Shown here piece after piece: positions 23,921-33,265 of a DNA stretch of 64,000 bases. Source of the stretch: CAZNYN01 sp964422205 (GTDB taxonomy: Bacteria > Synergistota > Synergistia > Synergistales > Synergistaceae); the NCBI GenBank assembly GCA_964422205.1, contig CAYRAI010000004.1:1-64000 (forward strand). Reading direction: 5' to 3'. Numbering within the stretch: position 1 is the stretch's first letter; each line of letters begins with the position of its first letter. The notes below the pieces were generated by a model that worked only from the letters and a program-made list of their open reading frames with translations, made no database searches and was not told the DNA's origin. The translations under genes and the position numbers were made by a program.

Positions 23921-25585
23921 ATGAACAGCGACAAGGCGAAAAAAGGATTCGAAAGAAGCCCGCACCGCTCTCTCTTAAAAGCGGCAGGCTATACAGACTG
24001 GGAAATAGACCGTCCGTGGATAGGAGTGGCAAACTCCTACAATGCGATAATTCCGGGACACGTTCATCTGCGCACAATCGTTGACGCGGTAAAGGCAGGC
24101 ATATATGCGGCGGGAGGGCTTCCCATAGAATTTCCCGTCATCGGCGTATGCGACGGGATAGCAATGAACCATGAGGGAATGAAATTCTCGCTTCCAAGCC
24201 GTGAGCTCATCATGGATTCGGTTGAAATAATGGCGCGCGGGCACGCCTTTGACGGACTCGTACTCGTGCCTAACTGCGACAAAATAATTCCGGGAATGGC
24301 TATGGCGGCTGCGAAGCTCAACCTGCCGTCGGTAGTTATTTCGGGAGGGCCTATGATGGCGGGAGCTCACAAGGGCAAAGTCCTCGACCTCAACAGCGTT
24401 TTTGAGGGAGTCGGCAAAAGAGCGGCAGGGCTGATAGACGATGCCGCTCTGCACGACATAGAGGACAACGCCTGCCCCGGCTGCGGCTCATGCTCGGGAA
24501 TGTTTACGGCAAACACAATGAACTGCATGATGGAGGCTCTTGGTTTGGGACTTCCCGGCAACGGCACTGTTCCCGCTGTTCATGCCGGACGAGTGCGCCT
24601 TGCTAAAGAGGCGGGACGCGCCGTTATGACTCTTGTCGAAAAAAATATCCGTCCCAGAGACATACTTACAAAGGAAGCCTTCGACAACGCGGTTGCAGTG
24701 GACTTGGCCCTCGGAGGATCGACAAACACATCACTGCACCTTCCGGCTATAGCGTGGGCAGCCGGGCTTAAACTCTCCCTTGACGCATTTAACGAGATAG
24801 GAGCTAAAGTGCCCCACCTCTGCTCAATGAGCCCGGGCGGAGCTCACCACATAGAAGACCTCTGGCAGGCGGGAGGAGTGCAGGCTCTGATGGCACAGCT
24901 CCTAGAAGCGGGACTTATATGCGGAGAGTGCATCACTGTAACGGGACATACTGCCAAAGAAAACCTAAAGAATGCTATGCCTGCAGACAGCAGTGTCATA
25001 CGTCCTCTTGACAATCCCTATCACAAAGAGGGCGGGCTGGCCTTCATCAAAGGCACTCTTGCTCCGCTCGGAGCAATAGTCAAACAGGCGGCGGTTGCCC
25101 CGGAAATGCTCGTACACGAAGGCCCTGCAAGGGTTTATGAGTGCGAGGAAGACGCAAGCCGCGCCATACTTAACAACGAGATAAACGACGGTGACGTTGT
25201 GGTTATACGCAACGAAGGGCCTAAGGGCGGCCCCGGCATGAGAGAGATGCTCACCCCCACTTCTGCGATAATGGGGCAGGGCAAGGGCGGCACTGTGGCT
25301 CTCATAACGGACGGACGCTTCTCGGGAGCCACAAGAGGAGCAGCGATAGGCCACGTATCGCCGGAAGCTGTCTCGGGAGGCCCGATAGGCCTTATAGAAG
25401 AAGGCGACATAATCAGCATCAACATACCTGAAAAGAGGCTCGACCTCAAAGTGAGCGAAGAAGTACTTGCAATGCGACGCAAAAACTTTACTCCGAAACC
25501 TCAAAAAGTGCAGAGCGCGTTCCTGAACCGCTACAGAGCATTTGCGACGTCTGGAGTGGAGGGCGCTGTACTGAGAGACGAATAG
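23921..25585 (+). CDS. ilvD: Dihydroxy-acid dehydratase
   Basis: IlvD dehydrates the dihydroxy acids to 2-keto acids of valine and isoleucine using a Fe-S cluster. The 554-residue protein has the IlvD/Edd signatures VPNCDKIIPGMAMA (near residue 122) and CPGCGSCSGMFTANTMNC (near 190). The usual cluster cysteines are present, as is the C-terminal DGRFSGATRGAAIGHVSPEA. Start 23921 has AGGAG ten bases upstream, and the first residues (NSDKAKKGFERSPHRSLLKA) match IlvD N-termini. It lies behind a terminator and so may be transcribed separately from ilvNC-leuA-ilvB. Confidence 0.97.
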   Translation: MNSDKAKKGFERSPHRSLLKAAGYTDWEIDRPWIGVANSYNAIIPGHVHLRTIVDAVKAGIYAAGGLPIEFPVIGVCDGIAMNHEGMKFSLPSRELIMDSVEIMARGHAFDGLVLVPNCDKIIPGMAMAAAKLNLPSVVISGGPMMAGAHKGKVLDLNSVFEGVGKRAAGLIDDAALHDIEDNACPGCGSCSGMFTANTMNCMMEALGLGLPGNGTVPAVHAGRVRLAKEAGRAVMTLVEKNIRPRDILTKEAFDNAVAVDLALGGSTNTSLHLPAIAWAAGLKLSLDAFNEIGAKVPHLCSMSPGGAHHIEDLWQAGGVQALMAQLLEAGLICGECITVTGHTAKENLKNAMPADSSVIRPLDNPYHKEGGLAFIKGTLAPLGAIVKQAAVAPEMLVHEGPARVYECEEDASRAILNNEINDGDVVVIRNEGPKGGPGMREMLTPTSAIMGQGKGGTVALITDGRFSGATRGAAIGHVSPEAVSGGPIGLIEEGDIISINIPEKRLDLKVSEEVLAMRRKNFTPKPQKVQSAFLNRYRAFATSGVEGAVLRDE

Positions 25586-25590
25586 AAAAT

Positions 25591-25626
25591 AAAAGACTGG
25601 AGCGGCTTCTGCCGCTCCAGTCTTTT
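25591..25626. terminator. Bidirectional terminator between ilvD and uspA
   Basis: Sixteen-base arms (25591-25606 and 25611-25626) pair perfectly around TTCT, with an A run before and a T run after. It serves the convergent genes ilvD and uspA. Confidence 0.93.
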
Positions 25627-25653
25627 ATAATGCTTTATCTCAGCCAAAAGCCT

Positions 25654-26124
25654 CTATTCCGCGTCCGGAGCTCTGTAAATCAGAACTGAACAGGGAGCGT
25701 AGCGCACTAGCTTCGTGGCTGTGCTTCCGACAAGAATTCTGTCGATTGTGCTGTAGCTCTTGTACCCTGCTATTATCATGTCAAACTTGTTAGTCTTTGC
25801 ATATTTTAATATCTCTTCGCCGGGATCTCCGACAGCGACAAACTTCTCTGTCTTAATAAGCTCCGGTTTGCCGTGCTTGGCGTAGACATTGCCGATAATC
25901 TCGTCCAGACGCTTTGCGGCGGCTGCTTCAATCTTCTTCTGCTCTCCGGCATCGTCCAAAGTTGCATAAGCTCCGCAGCCGGCATAGCCTACCAGCATAA
26001 GAGTGGCTCTTGGAGCGCAATGGAAAAAGACAGCATCCATACCGCCTTTCTGCGCCATCATATAACCATGTTCGGCAACGGCTATTCCTACGGGACTAAA
26101 GTCAACCGCAATCAACAATTTCAT
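25654..26124 (-). CDS. Universal stress protein family (UspA)
   Basis: A 156-residue protein with the Usp fold: KLLIAVDFSPVGIAVAEHGY at the start, GDPGEEILKYAKTNKFDMIIAGYKS in the middle and GSTATKLVRYAPCSVLIYR at the end. The G-x2-S...GSTA-type loop indicates the ATP-binding subclass. ATG 26124 is preferred (AAGGGG at a good distance), although an in-frame GTG three codons upstream gives a slightly longer form. Cytoplasmic; general stress or energy-state role inferred from the family. The gene stands alone between a bidirectional terminator and the upstream GGDEF gene. Confidence 0.92.
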   Translation of the reverse strand: MKLLIAVDFSPVGIAVAEHGYMMAQKGGMDAVFFHCAPRATLMLVGYAGCGAYATLDDAGEQKKIEAAAAKRLDEIIGNVYAKHGKPELIKTEKFVAVGDPGEEILKYAKTNKFDMIIAGYKSYSTIDRILVGSTATKLVRYAPCSVLIYRAPDAE

Positions 26125-26280
26125 ATCGCTCACCCCTTAGTTTAATATATGTCCTCTGTAAAAGTATTGTCTCACCATGAGAGCAATTCATCAAGTTAAA
26201 ATCGCTCAGATATGAAGAGCTTCCTAAACAATGAAATCATGCCTTGGAGCAAATATGGCGAGTCATTTTTTACGAAGATG

Positions 26281-28524
26281 TTATTCTCCGTAAAAGAGCC
26301 AGAGATTTCTTCCTCTGTTCTTTGCGGTATAAAGAGTTTTATCCGCATTAGCCATCAAAGCATCGTAAGTTCTGCCATTTTCGGGGTACTTCGCTATGCC
26401 TATGGAGCAGGAGATGTGATATTCAGATCCGTCCTTGCTGTAAGTCCTCATAAAATTCTTCTGCATCTTCTCGATAAGAGCCTTGACTTCATCGGAGACA
26501 GAGCAGTCCGGCAAAAATACGACAAACTCATCTCCTCCGACCCTTCCGACCACGTTCTTCTCATTATATGAGAAAATATCGGAAAGATTCCGTGTAAGTT
26601 CCTTTATCATTGAGTCTCCGTAGAGATGCCCCATAGTGTCATTCAAATTCTTAAACTTATCTATGTCGGTAAGCATAAACAGAGCGGGCCCTTCTGATGA
26701 CGCTATATACTCATTTACCATAAACTCGGTGGCAGTCCTGTTCCACAGCCCTGTCATCGGGTCGCGCATTGCTGATTCCTCCGCCTTTTTAATATTCTTT
26801 ATGTCGGTGTCCACATTTGTAAGAACACCTAAAACCTTTATAGTACGCCCGTTTTCGTCAAATATAGACATCATGGTGTTTCTGTACCAGCAGAAACTTC
26901 CGTCGGAGAGAAACAGCCTATGGTCAAATGAGTTATACCTCGATCCGTTTTTCATCATCATGAAACCTTCAATTACACGAAGAGCATCCTCCTCAGGCAT
27001 AAAATGCCTTTCCAGCAGCTTTGCAATGAAATTTCTGTAGAATGGAGGCATCTTAAATCTCTTCTCAAAAGTGCTCGAATGCCTTAGTATGTCCTCTACT
27101 GGGTCCCATTCAAAATAGTTTACATCTGTCAGATTCTGAATAATATCAAGCTGCTCCTTGGCTATGCGCAAGTTCTCATTCGCCTGTCTTATAACGGTAA
27201 TGTCGGAAACAGTTCCAAAGGCCTCAAGCATCTCACCTTCCCCTATGAGGACAAGGTCAACCCAGAGCCACTTGAGGGACTCATCCGCTGCAATAACAGT
27301 CAGGGCAGTGCGAATCCGTCCTGTTTCATTTATCTGCCTCTCAATCTCCGCGAAAAACTGAGCTCGTGTACGAGTCGGAAAGAGTTCATCTACTGCATTG
27401 CCGTACTTTTCTGCAAATATATCTCTCGTATAGCCGAGTATTTTGTAAAAGCCTTCATTGGCACTCTTTATAATAAATTTTCCGTTTTCTCTGCCGCACC
27501 GTACAATTCCCCCCGCCGCAGTGTCGTGCAGAAAAGAGAGCTCCCTATGAACTTTCTCAAGGTCATCTTTGCTCCTCTTAAATTTAATAAATATAAAAGC
27601 TGCAATTATGCCAAAAAAGAATAGTTCTGTACATACAAAAATTATCGTATATGTAAAAAGTTTTTGAGTACGAGCCGCAACCTCGCTGTAAGGAACTAAT
27701 GTAACAAGATACCAGTCATGATATTCTATAGGAGTATAGCTCAAAATATACCCTACTCCTGACAGGCGGAACGTAAGCTCTCCCCTCTTCCTCTGCTTTA
27801 GATTATAAGCAAACTCGTTGATGATAGAGGCTTCTTTTTCGACATTCGGAGCATCAAGCAGTCCCCATAAAGTTATGCTGTCGGACGCTATAACCGATTT
27901 TTCCGAGCGGGCTATTATCCTGCCGTTCGAATTGATAAGGTATGAAGATGCAAGGCCGTCAAAAATACCGGAAGAGATAAAATGCCCCAGACTATGTGAA
28001 TAATATATGCCGGACAGAACCGCCTTTGTGCGTCCATTTTCCATTATCGGAGCGTCAACCGCTATAAATGTCTGTCCGTCAAAAGATGATATATTATAAT
28101 CGGATATGTTAGCCTCTCCGTTCAAAGCTTTAATAAACGAGACGGAACCGGATACATTTATCGGCTTTTTCGACCTGGGGTGTATAGTATTTCCATCCAT
28201 GCCGATAAGAACAACCGTGTCAAAATCCGTATATTTGATTTTGTCTTTTACAAAAGAGAAAGCATAGGGAGAATTGACATCTTTTATATCCATAGCGATA
28301 GTAGCGGCAAGAGAGCGAGTGTACCCAAGACTGAGCTTGAATCGGTCATTTATCTTTGAAAGAGAAATTTCTTCCATTGCACGAATTGTACGTATCGTTT
28401 CATCATTAACATATTGGCGCATCACATTCAGACAGACAAGAGATGAGGCTGCGATAAGGGCAAAAATCAGTATATACACAAAGTAAAGCCTGTAATTTTT
28501 CTCGCTTAAACTTCTTATTAACAC
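26281..28524 (-). CDS. Membrane PAS-GGDEF sensor diguanylate cyclase
   Basis: A 747-residue signalling protein. A first membrane helix (residues about 12-34) and a second near 315-340 frame a periplasmic dCache-type sensor domain. Two PAS-like regions follow, and then a GGDEF domain with an intact active site (VGGDEFVVF) and the substrate-binding DxxxFKxxND-like segment DIDKFKNLNDTMGH. No RxxD inhibitory site is seen before GGDEF. It should make cyclic di-GMP in response to an extracellular ligand. GTG at 28524 is chosen because AGGAG lies eight bases upstream; the longer frame adds 38 residues with no good ribosome site. The ligand is unknown. Confidence 0.88.
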   Translation of the reverse strand: MLIRSLSEKNYRLYFVYILIFALIAASSLVCLNVMRQYVNDETIRTIRAMEEISLSKINDRFKLSLGYTRSLAATIAMDIKDVNSPYAFSFVKDKIKYTDFDTVVLIGMDGNTIHPRSKKPINVSGSVSFIKALNGEANISDYNISSFDGQTFIAVDAPIMENGRTKAVLSGIYYSHSLGHFISSGIFDGLASSYLINSNGRIIARSEKSVIASDSITLWGLLDAPNVEKEASIINEFAYNLKQRKRGELTFRLSGVGYILSYTPIEYHDWYLVTLVPYSEVAARTQKLFTYTIIFVCTELFFFGIIAAFIFIKFKRSKDDLEKVHRELSFLHDTAAGGIVRCGRENGKFIIKSANEGFYKILGYTRDIFAEKYGNAVDELFPTRTRAQFFAEIERQINETGRIRTALTVIAADESLKWLWVDLVLIGEGEMLEAFGTVSDITVIRQANENLRIAKEQLDIIQNLTDVNYFEWDPVEDILRHSSTFEKRFKMPPFYRNFIAKLLERHFMPEEDALRVIEGFMMMKNGSRYNSFDHRLFLSDGSFCWYRNTMMSIFDENGRTIKVLGVLTNVDTDIKNIKKAEESAMRDPMTGLWNRTATEFMVNEYIASSEGPALFMLTDIDKFKNLNDTMGHLYGDSMIKELTRNLSDIFSYNEKNVVGRVGGDEFVVFLPDCSVSDEVKALIEKMQKNFMRTYSKDGSEYHISCSIGIAKYPENGRTYDALMANADKTLYTAKNRGRNLWLFYGE

Positions 28525-28910
28525 CGAGTGCACTCCTATCAAACAATATATTGCACCGCAAAAAAGCAGACAAAAAAACAGAGAGGCAATGTCACGCCTG
28601 AACAAGCAAAAAAGACAACGAAGACAGAGAGAGACCATATATATACAGATTTTAACACCTTAAACAGGAATGTCCACAGCCGGAGAATTTTATGCTTCAG
28701 GCCGCATAGAGCCTTACCCCCCTGCTATCTTAACCCCTAATCCGCAGTAAAGCCTGATAATACAGCTTTTTCTCTCTTATAACAGATGAACTTGCCATTA
28801 ATTGTACTCTTAAAATGAACTTGCAAAGTTAAGTATTTTTCTCCTTTAAATTATCAGAATATTGCAATATAATTTCTTCATCAAAGCCAACAGATTAGGA
28901 GGGGTTCTTC

Positions 28911-29813
28911 ATGGCAAAAAGTATGAAGACAGAGTATATTAACGTACACGGAGGTTTTGTAACTCTCAGCACATTAGGAGACTGCCATGATGCAGTCCCA
29001 GTGCTCTACATCCATGGAGGGCCGGGCGGAAACAACTCGTCCTTCATGCCTATGGCTGAAAAGCTTGCGGAAAACCGCATTGTTTATATGTATAATCAGC
29101 TCGGCGGAGACGAAACGGGGCACATGGGAGACGAAGAACTCTGGGATCCCGAACGCTATATTGACTCCCTCGGCGACCTCATAGCAGCTCTTAAAGTCGA
29201 CAGACTCCATGTAATAGGACGTTCATGGGGAGGTTATCTTGCCGCGGAATATCTGCTCCGTTCGGGCAAAACTCCTATCATATCCCTTACAATGACAAGT
29301 CCATTCCTCAGCACTCCTCTTTGGATTGCAGATGCCAAGCTCCGTCTTGCGGAACTTGGGGAAGATGTCGTGAAAATTGTCGAAGAGTGCGAAGGCTCAA
29401 CCTTCTTTGACAATGTGACCTATCAAAATATTATCAGAAGATACAACGACACATATCAGTGCCGCAACGACCAGATAAGCCACTTGGGCAACCCGTATTT
29501 CACAAAAGCAGTAAGAACAAAGACAGCCGCAGGAATGGAAGTCTACCGCCACATGTGGGGCCCCAGCGAATTTACGAGCACGGGAATCATGAAGGATTTG
29601 GACATTACCGGGCGCATGAAGGACATTAAAATCCCAGTTCTGCTCCTCATAGGAGAGTACGACCAGGTCAGTCAGAAGACATGTGAATACTACCGTTCTC
29701 TCATTCCAGGTTCAAGAATGGCAATAATTCCGGACTCTTCACAGACCCAGTTCCTCGAGAATTTCGACAGATTCTACTGGACATTCTGCAATTTCATAGT
29801 AAATGTGGAATAA
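28911..29813 (+). CDS. Alpha/beta hydrolase, proline iminopeptidase-like
   Basis: A 300-residue alpha/beta hydrolase of the S33 prolyl aminopeptidase type, with the oxyanion-hole motif HGGPGG (near residue 35), the nucleophile elbow GRSWGG (near 104) and the acid in GEYDQ. The position of the catalytic His, normally in an SSH motif shortly before the C-terminus, reads DSSQTQFLE, so Gln replaces His. It may be inactive as a peptidase or have a changed role. A strong ribosome site (AGGAGGGG) precedes the ATG. No signal peptide; cytoplasmic. The gene is alone, ended by a hairpin at 29830-29873. Confidence 0.85.
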   Translation: MAKSMKTEYINVHGGFVTLSTLGDCHDAVPVLYIHGGPGGNNSSFMPMAEKLAENRIVYMYNQLGGDETGHMGDEELWDPERYIDSLGDLIAALKVDRLHVIGRSWGGYLAAEYLLRSGKTPIISLTMTSPFLSTPLWIADAKLRLAELGEDVVKIVEECEGSTFFDNVTYQNIIRRYNDTYQCRNDQISHLGNPYFTKAVRTKTAAGMEVYRHMWGPSEFTSTGIMKDLDITGRMKDIKIPVLLLIGEYDQVSQKTCEYYRSLIPGSRMAIIPDSSQTQFLENFDRFYWTFCNFIVNVE

Positions 29814-29829
29814 TTAGGAACAAATAAAA

Positions 29830-29873
29830 GCAGGGAGAGAAAGAGCCGCAGCAGCGGTTATTCCTCTCCCTGC
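29830..29873. terminator. Stem-loop after the hydrolase gene
   Basis: GCAGGGAGAG (29830-29839) pairs with CTCTCCCTGC (29864-29873), with an inner GCCGC-type hairpin in the loop. The downstream T run is weak (AATGTTTT), so termination efficiency is uncertain. It lies between the convergent hydrolase and glmS genes. Confidence 0.65.
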
Positions 29874-29981
29874 AATGTTTTGCACATAAAGCTCACAGCC
29901 GCACACCGACCGGCAACGACAGTTAAACCATCGTTAAACTATTGCTCAGCAATCGTTCAACAAAAGTTTCCCTCTTCCGCT

Positions 29982-31808
29982 CTATTCCACTGTAACCGAC
30001 TTCGCAAGGTTTCTCGGCATGTCTATGTCACAGCCTCTCTGTCTTGCCACGTAGTAGGCGAAGAGCTGCAGAGGAACCGTCGCTATGAAGGGGAAGAGTT
30101 CGGGTTCTGTCTCGGGCGTGAATATTACGTCTTTTGTATAGTGGGTTATTTCGCTGTCTCCCGCCGTTGCTATTGCTATTATGGGAGATTTGCGCGCCAT
30201 GGACTCTTCTATGTTTGATACTGTCTTTTCCCAAAGCTCCCCTTTGGGTACAAGGGCTACAACGGGAAGCTCTTTGTCAAGGAGTGCTATAGGACCGTGT
30301 TTCATTTCGCCCGCAGGATAAGCTTCCGCATGGAGGTATGATATCTCCTTGAGCTTAAGTGCTCCTTCAAGTGCAGGCGGATATGCCAGTCCTCTGCCTA
30401 TGAAGAAGAAGCCGCGCGCATCAGCGAAGTTTCTCGCAGTCTGCTCAATTTCTTTTTCATTTTCGAGAATTTTGGCAAGTTTTGCCGGTATGTCCATGAG
30501 TTCGTGGATTAGGCGCTTTTCCGTCTTGGGATCAAGCTCTCCAACTATTTTGGAAATGTACAGGCCAAGCAGTGTAAGCACCGTTATCTGAGCCATGAAT
30601 GTCTTTGTGGCTGCGACTCCTATTTCCGGGCCGGCCGGTGTTATGAGAGCTTCTCCGACTTCGCGGTGAATTGTCGAGCCGCGGACGTTGGTAATGACAA
30701 GGCACTTGGCACCTTTTGATTTTGCAAGGCGCGCTGCATGGAGAGTGTCTGCAGTCTCGCCCGACTGAGATACAAATATGGCGAGGGTGTCCGGGCCTAT
30801 TGTGATGTTTCTGTAGCGGTATTCCGAAGCGACTTCAGTGCGAATCTCAAAGCTGCCGAAGGTTTCCATTATGCGCGATGCCAGTATTGTGGCATAGTGG
30901 GATGTTCCGCATGCGACAAAGTGTATTTTTTTCCATTTCAAGACGTCTTCTTTTGTCCAAGGAAGTTCGCTGCTCAGGTCTACTTCTCCGTTGGCAACGC
31001 GTCCGAGGAGCGAATGAGTGACGACTTCCGGCTGTTCATGTATCTCTTTGAGCATGAAGTGCGGATATTTGCCGCGGCTGGTCATTGCCGTATCCCAGTC
31101 TAGGTGCATTGTCGCTTTTGCATGTTCTTTGCCGTCAAAGTCGAAGAAGGCGCACTTTTCTTTTGTTATGACTGCCATTTCGTCATCGTCCATGAACCAT
31201 ACGTCGCGAGTGAATTCAAGCAGTGCGGTCGGGTCTGATGCACAGAAGCCTTCGCTGCCTGCGTGTCCTACTACAAGAGGCGAGCCTTTGCGTGCAACCC
31301 ATATTTCGTCTTTTCTGTCATAGAACATTATAACGAGGGCAAATGCTCCGCGAATTCTGTGCGTGAGTTTTACTATGGCTTTCTTGGGGTCTCCGTCATA
31401 GACGTAGCCCAAATACTGTACCGCAGATTCCGTATCTGTCTCAGTGTGAAATTTAACGCCGCAGCCTTCGAGCTCCGCTCTGATATCGCGCGCGTTTTCT
31501 ATGATACCGTTATGGACAAGGACAACTCTGTTGTCACTGCTCATATGAGGATGGGCGTTGTTTTCCGTAACGCCTCCGTGTGTGGCCCAGCGTGTGTGGC
31601 CTATGCCGAAGTCTCCCGTGAAATGTTCCTGCTCTACTTTTTCAGCGAGCTTGGAAACTCTGCCCGTAGTGCGCAGCTCGTGGATTGCTCCATCTTTTAT
31701 TACTGCGATTCCGGCGGAGTCATAGCCTCTGTATTCATGCTTAGCAAGCCCTTCAAGTATTACTTTTGTTGTTTCTCTATCTCCAACGTACCCCATTATG
31801 CCGCACAT
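29982..31808 (-). CDS. glmS: Glutamine-fructose-6-phosphate aminotransferase (isomerizing)
   Basis: GlmS makes glucosamine-6-phosphate for cell wall and LPS. The 608-residue protein starts MCGIMGYVG, so Cys2 becomes the N-terminal nucleophile of the glutaminase domain. That domain also has GHTRWATHGG and HNGIIEN. Two SIS sugar isomerase domains follow (VACGTSHYA, SQSGETADT), and the C-terminus is DIDMPRNLAKSVTVE. ATG 31808 is chosen over an ATG three codons upstream because Cys must be residue 2. The 5' leader shows no sign of the glmS ribozyme. It is transcribed in the same direction as folD but is separated from it by a hairpin. Confidence 0.98.
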   Translation of the reverse strand: MCGIMGYVGDRETTKVILEGLAKHEYRGYDSAGIAVIKDGAIHELRTTGRVSKLAEKVEQEHFTGDFGIGHTRWATHGGVTENNAHPHMSSDNRVVLVHNGIIENARDIRAELEGCGVKFHTETDTESAVQYLGYVYDGDPKKAIVKLTHRIRGAFALVIMFYDRKDEIWVARKGSPLVVGHAGSEGFCASDPTALLEFTRDVWFMDDDEMAVITKEKCAFFDFDGKEHAKATMHLDWDTAMTSRGKYPHFMLKEIHEQPEVVTHSLLGRVANGEVDLSSELPWTKEDVLKWKKIHFVACGTSHYATILASRIMETFGSFEIRTEVASEYRYRNITIGPDTLAIFVSQSGETADTLHAARLAKSKGAKCLVITNVRGSTIHREVGEALITPAGPEIGVAATKTFMAQITVLTLLGLYISKIVGELDPKTEKRLIHELMDIPAKLAKILENEKEIEQTARNFADARGFFFIGRGLAYPPALEGALKLKEISYLHAEAYPAGEMKHGPIALLDKELPVVALVPKGELWEKTVSNIEESMARKSPIIAIATAGDSEITHYTKDVIFTPETEPELFPFIATVPLQLFAYYVARQRGCDIDMPRNLAKSVTVE

Positions 31809-31968
31809 ATATATCATCCTTTCAAAATCGGCCTCTGCCGCTATATGGACAAAAGAAAATCAGGCAAGTGCAAAAATTCTGCACTCGTGTATTTTATACT
31901 ATTTTCCCTCTTAGTGCATATTTTGTCTCATTATCGTCAAAGAACTTAGACTTTTAACGCATAAAGAT

Positions 31969-32016
31969 ATCAGCGCAGACCGATTTTTCCCGAAGTTTTG
32001 GCCTGCGCTGATTTTT
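31969..32016. terminator. Stem-loop between folD and glmS
   Basis: ATCAGCGCAG (31969-31978) pairs with CTGCGCTGAT (32003-32012), with a T run on the plus-strand side. For folD, read on the minus strand, the U run is weak, so this may only partly terminate. Confidence 0.55.
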
Positions 32017-32072
32017 AAGATATTTGTTTTTACCGTAATGTGTGGGTTTTTTGGCTCAGTGGATTTTTTGAC

Positions 32073-32936
32073 TTATAAGATTTTCTTTTTCGCTGCTTTC
32101 TCCGCCGCTTCTATGACATGTTTTACTAGTACCGCCGATGTCACAGCTCCTATTCCTCCGGGGACGGGGGTTATAGCAGCGGCTTTTTTCTCCACCGAGT
32201 CAAAGTCTGCGTCTCCGCACAGTCTGCCTTCGGAATTGACATTTATGCCTACGTCAAGCACTATCTGTCCGCTGTTTGTGTAGTCGGCGTTTACCATTCC
32301 AGCTTTGCCTGCAGCGGCTATGAGAATTTCCGCTTTTGCGCATATTTCTGAGATGCCTCGGGTCTTTGTGTGACACATTGTCACAGTGGCATTGCGGGAT
32401 TGGAGCATCATGGATACGGGCTTGCCTATGACAAGGCTGCGCCCTATTACAGTAATATTTTTGCCCTGGATATCATATCCGTAATGGCCCAGAAGTTCTA
32501 TGCAGGCCTGAGCAGTGCATGGAGGGAAACCTTCGCCAGTTCCCGTGAATACGGAAGTGAGCGATTCCGCCGTGATGCAGTCTATGTCTTTTGAGGGAGA
32601 GAGCATTGAGCATACCGCTTCTTCGTCTTCCTTGTTCGGAAGGGGGCGGAATACGAGGCATCCGTGGATGGATGGGTCTTTGTTGATTTTTGTCACTGTT
32701 TCAAGCAAAAGTTTGCTTGGGCAGGATTGAGGAAGTATAAATCTGCGCACTTCCACACCGACATCTGCGCAGCATTTGGCGGCTCCGCGTTCGTAAGACA
32801 AATCTCCGCTCCGCTCGCCAACCCGCAGAATTGCCAGAACAGGAATGATTCCCTTTGCTTTAAGCTCCGCGGCACGTCCTCTCAATGCCTCTTTTATCCT
32901 ATCAGCCACGGGAGCTCCTCTTAGAATATCAGCCAA
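32073..32936 (-). CDS. folD: FolD-family methylene-THF dehydrogenase/cyclohydrolase
   Basis: FolD oxidises methylene-THF and hydrolyses methenyl-THF, linking glycine cleavage to formyl-THF. The protein (287 residues from TTG 32936, which has GGGGGTG upstream; an ATG 12 codons earlier has no ribosome site) shows the family segments VGERSGDLSYERG, KDIDCITAES, the Rossmann IGRSLVIGKPVSMML, DVGINV and the C-terminal TPVPGGIGAVTSAVL. In Escherichia coli and human enzymes a catalytic Lys lies four residues after the Tyr of this YxxxK motif. Here that position is Ala (YERGAAK). The cyclohydrolase or dehydrogenase activity may therefore be altered. It stands alone between glmS and the gcv operon. Confidence 0.9.
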   Translation of the reverse strand: MADILRGAPVADRIKEALRGRAAELKAKGIIPVLAILRVGERSGDLSYERGAAKCCADVGVEVRRFILPQSCPSKLLLETVTKINKDPSIHGCLVFRPLPNKEDEEAVCSMLSPSKDIDCITAESLTSVFTGTGEGFPPCTAQACIELLGHYGYDIQGKNITVIGRSLVIGKPVSMMLQSRNATVTMCHTKTRGISEICAKAEILIAAAGKAGMVNADYTNSGQIVLDVGINVNSEGRLCGDADFDSVEKKAAAITPVPGGIGAVTSAVLVKHVIEAAEKAAKKKIL

Positions 32937-33196
32937 AACTGCACCCCCATTCGCCAAGCAGCAGCTGTTCATTATGAACTTTTGCCGTTTGCGTGCTGCC
33001 GCACATATTTTTCCCGGCTCTGCGGCTTTTGAGCTTTTTTATAATTTGTATTGGTGAGGGTGCTTTTATTTTTACACAGCATAGTGTCATTGTTATTCCC
33101 CGTTCCATATTTGCGTAATGCGGCTCCGATATGAGCAGCAACGTTATCAGAGCGCAAATAATCAGTAATGACTAACAGCAGCTAACCATTTTCGGC

Positions 33197-33229
33197 GGAC
33201 GGAAGCGATATGTTGTACAGCTTCCGCCC
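33197..33229. terminator. Stem-loop downstream of lpd
   Basis: The arms 33197-33206 and 33220-33229 pair over ten positions (one G-U on the minus strand) with a 13-base loop. The T-rich flank lies on the plus-strand side, so for the minus-strand gcv operon it would act mainly as a 3' end-stabilising hairpin. Confidence 0.5.
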
Positions 33230-33265
33230 TATTTTATTTTTAATTGTTAATTATTCTTTATGCCG

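Noticed and set aside
31809..31968. glmS ribozyme upstream of glmS
   Set aside because: The conserved ribozyme core and cleavage site are not visible in the leader.
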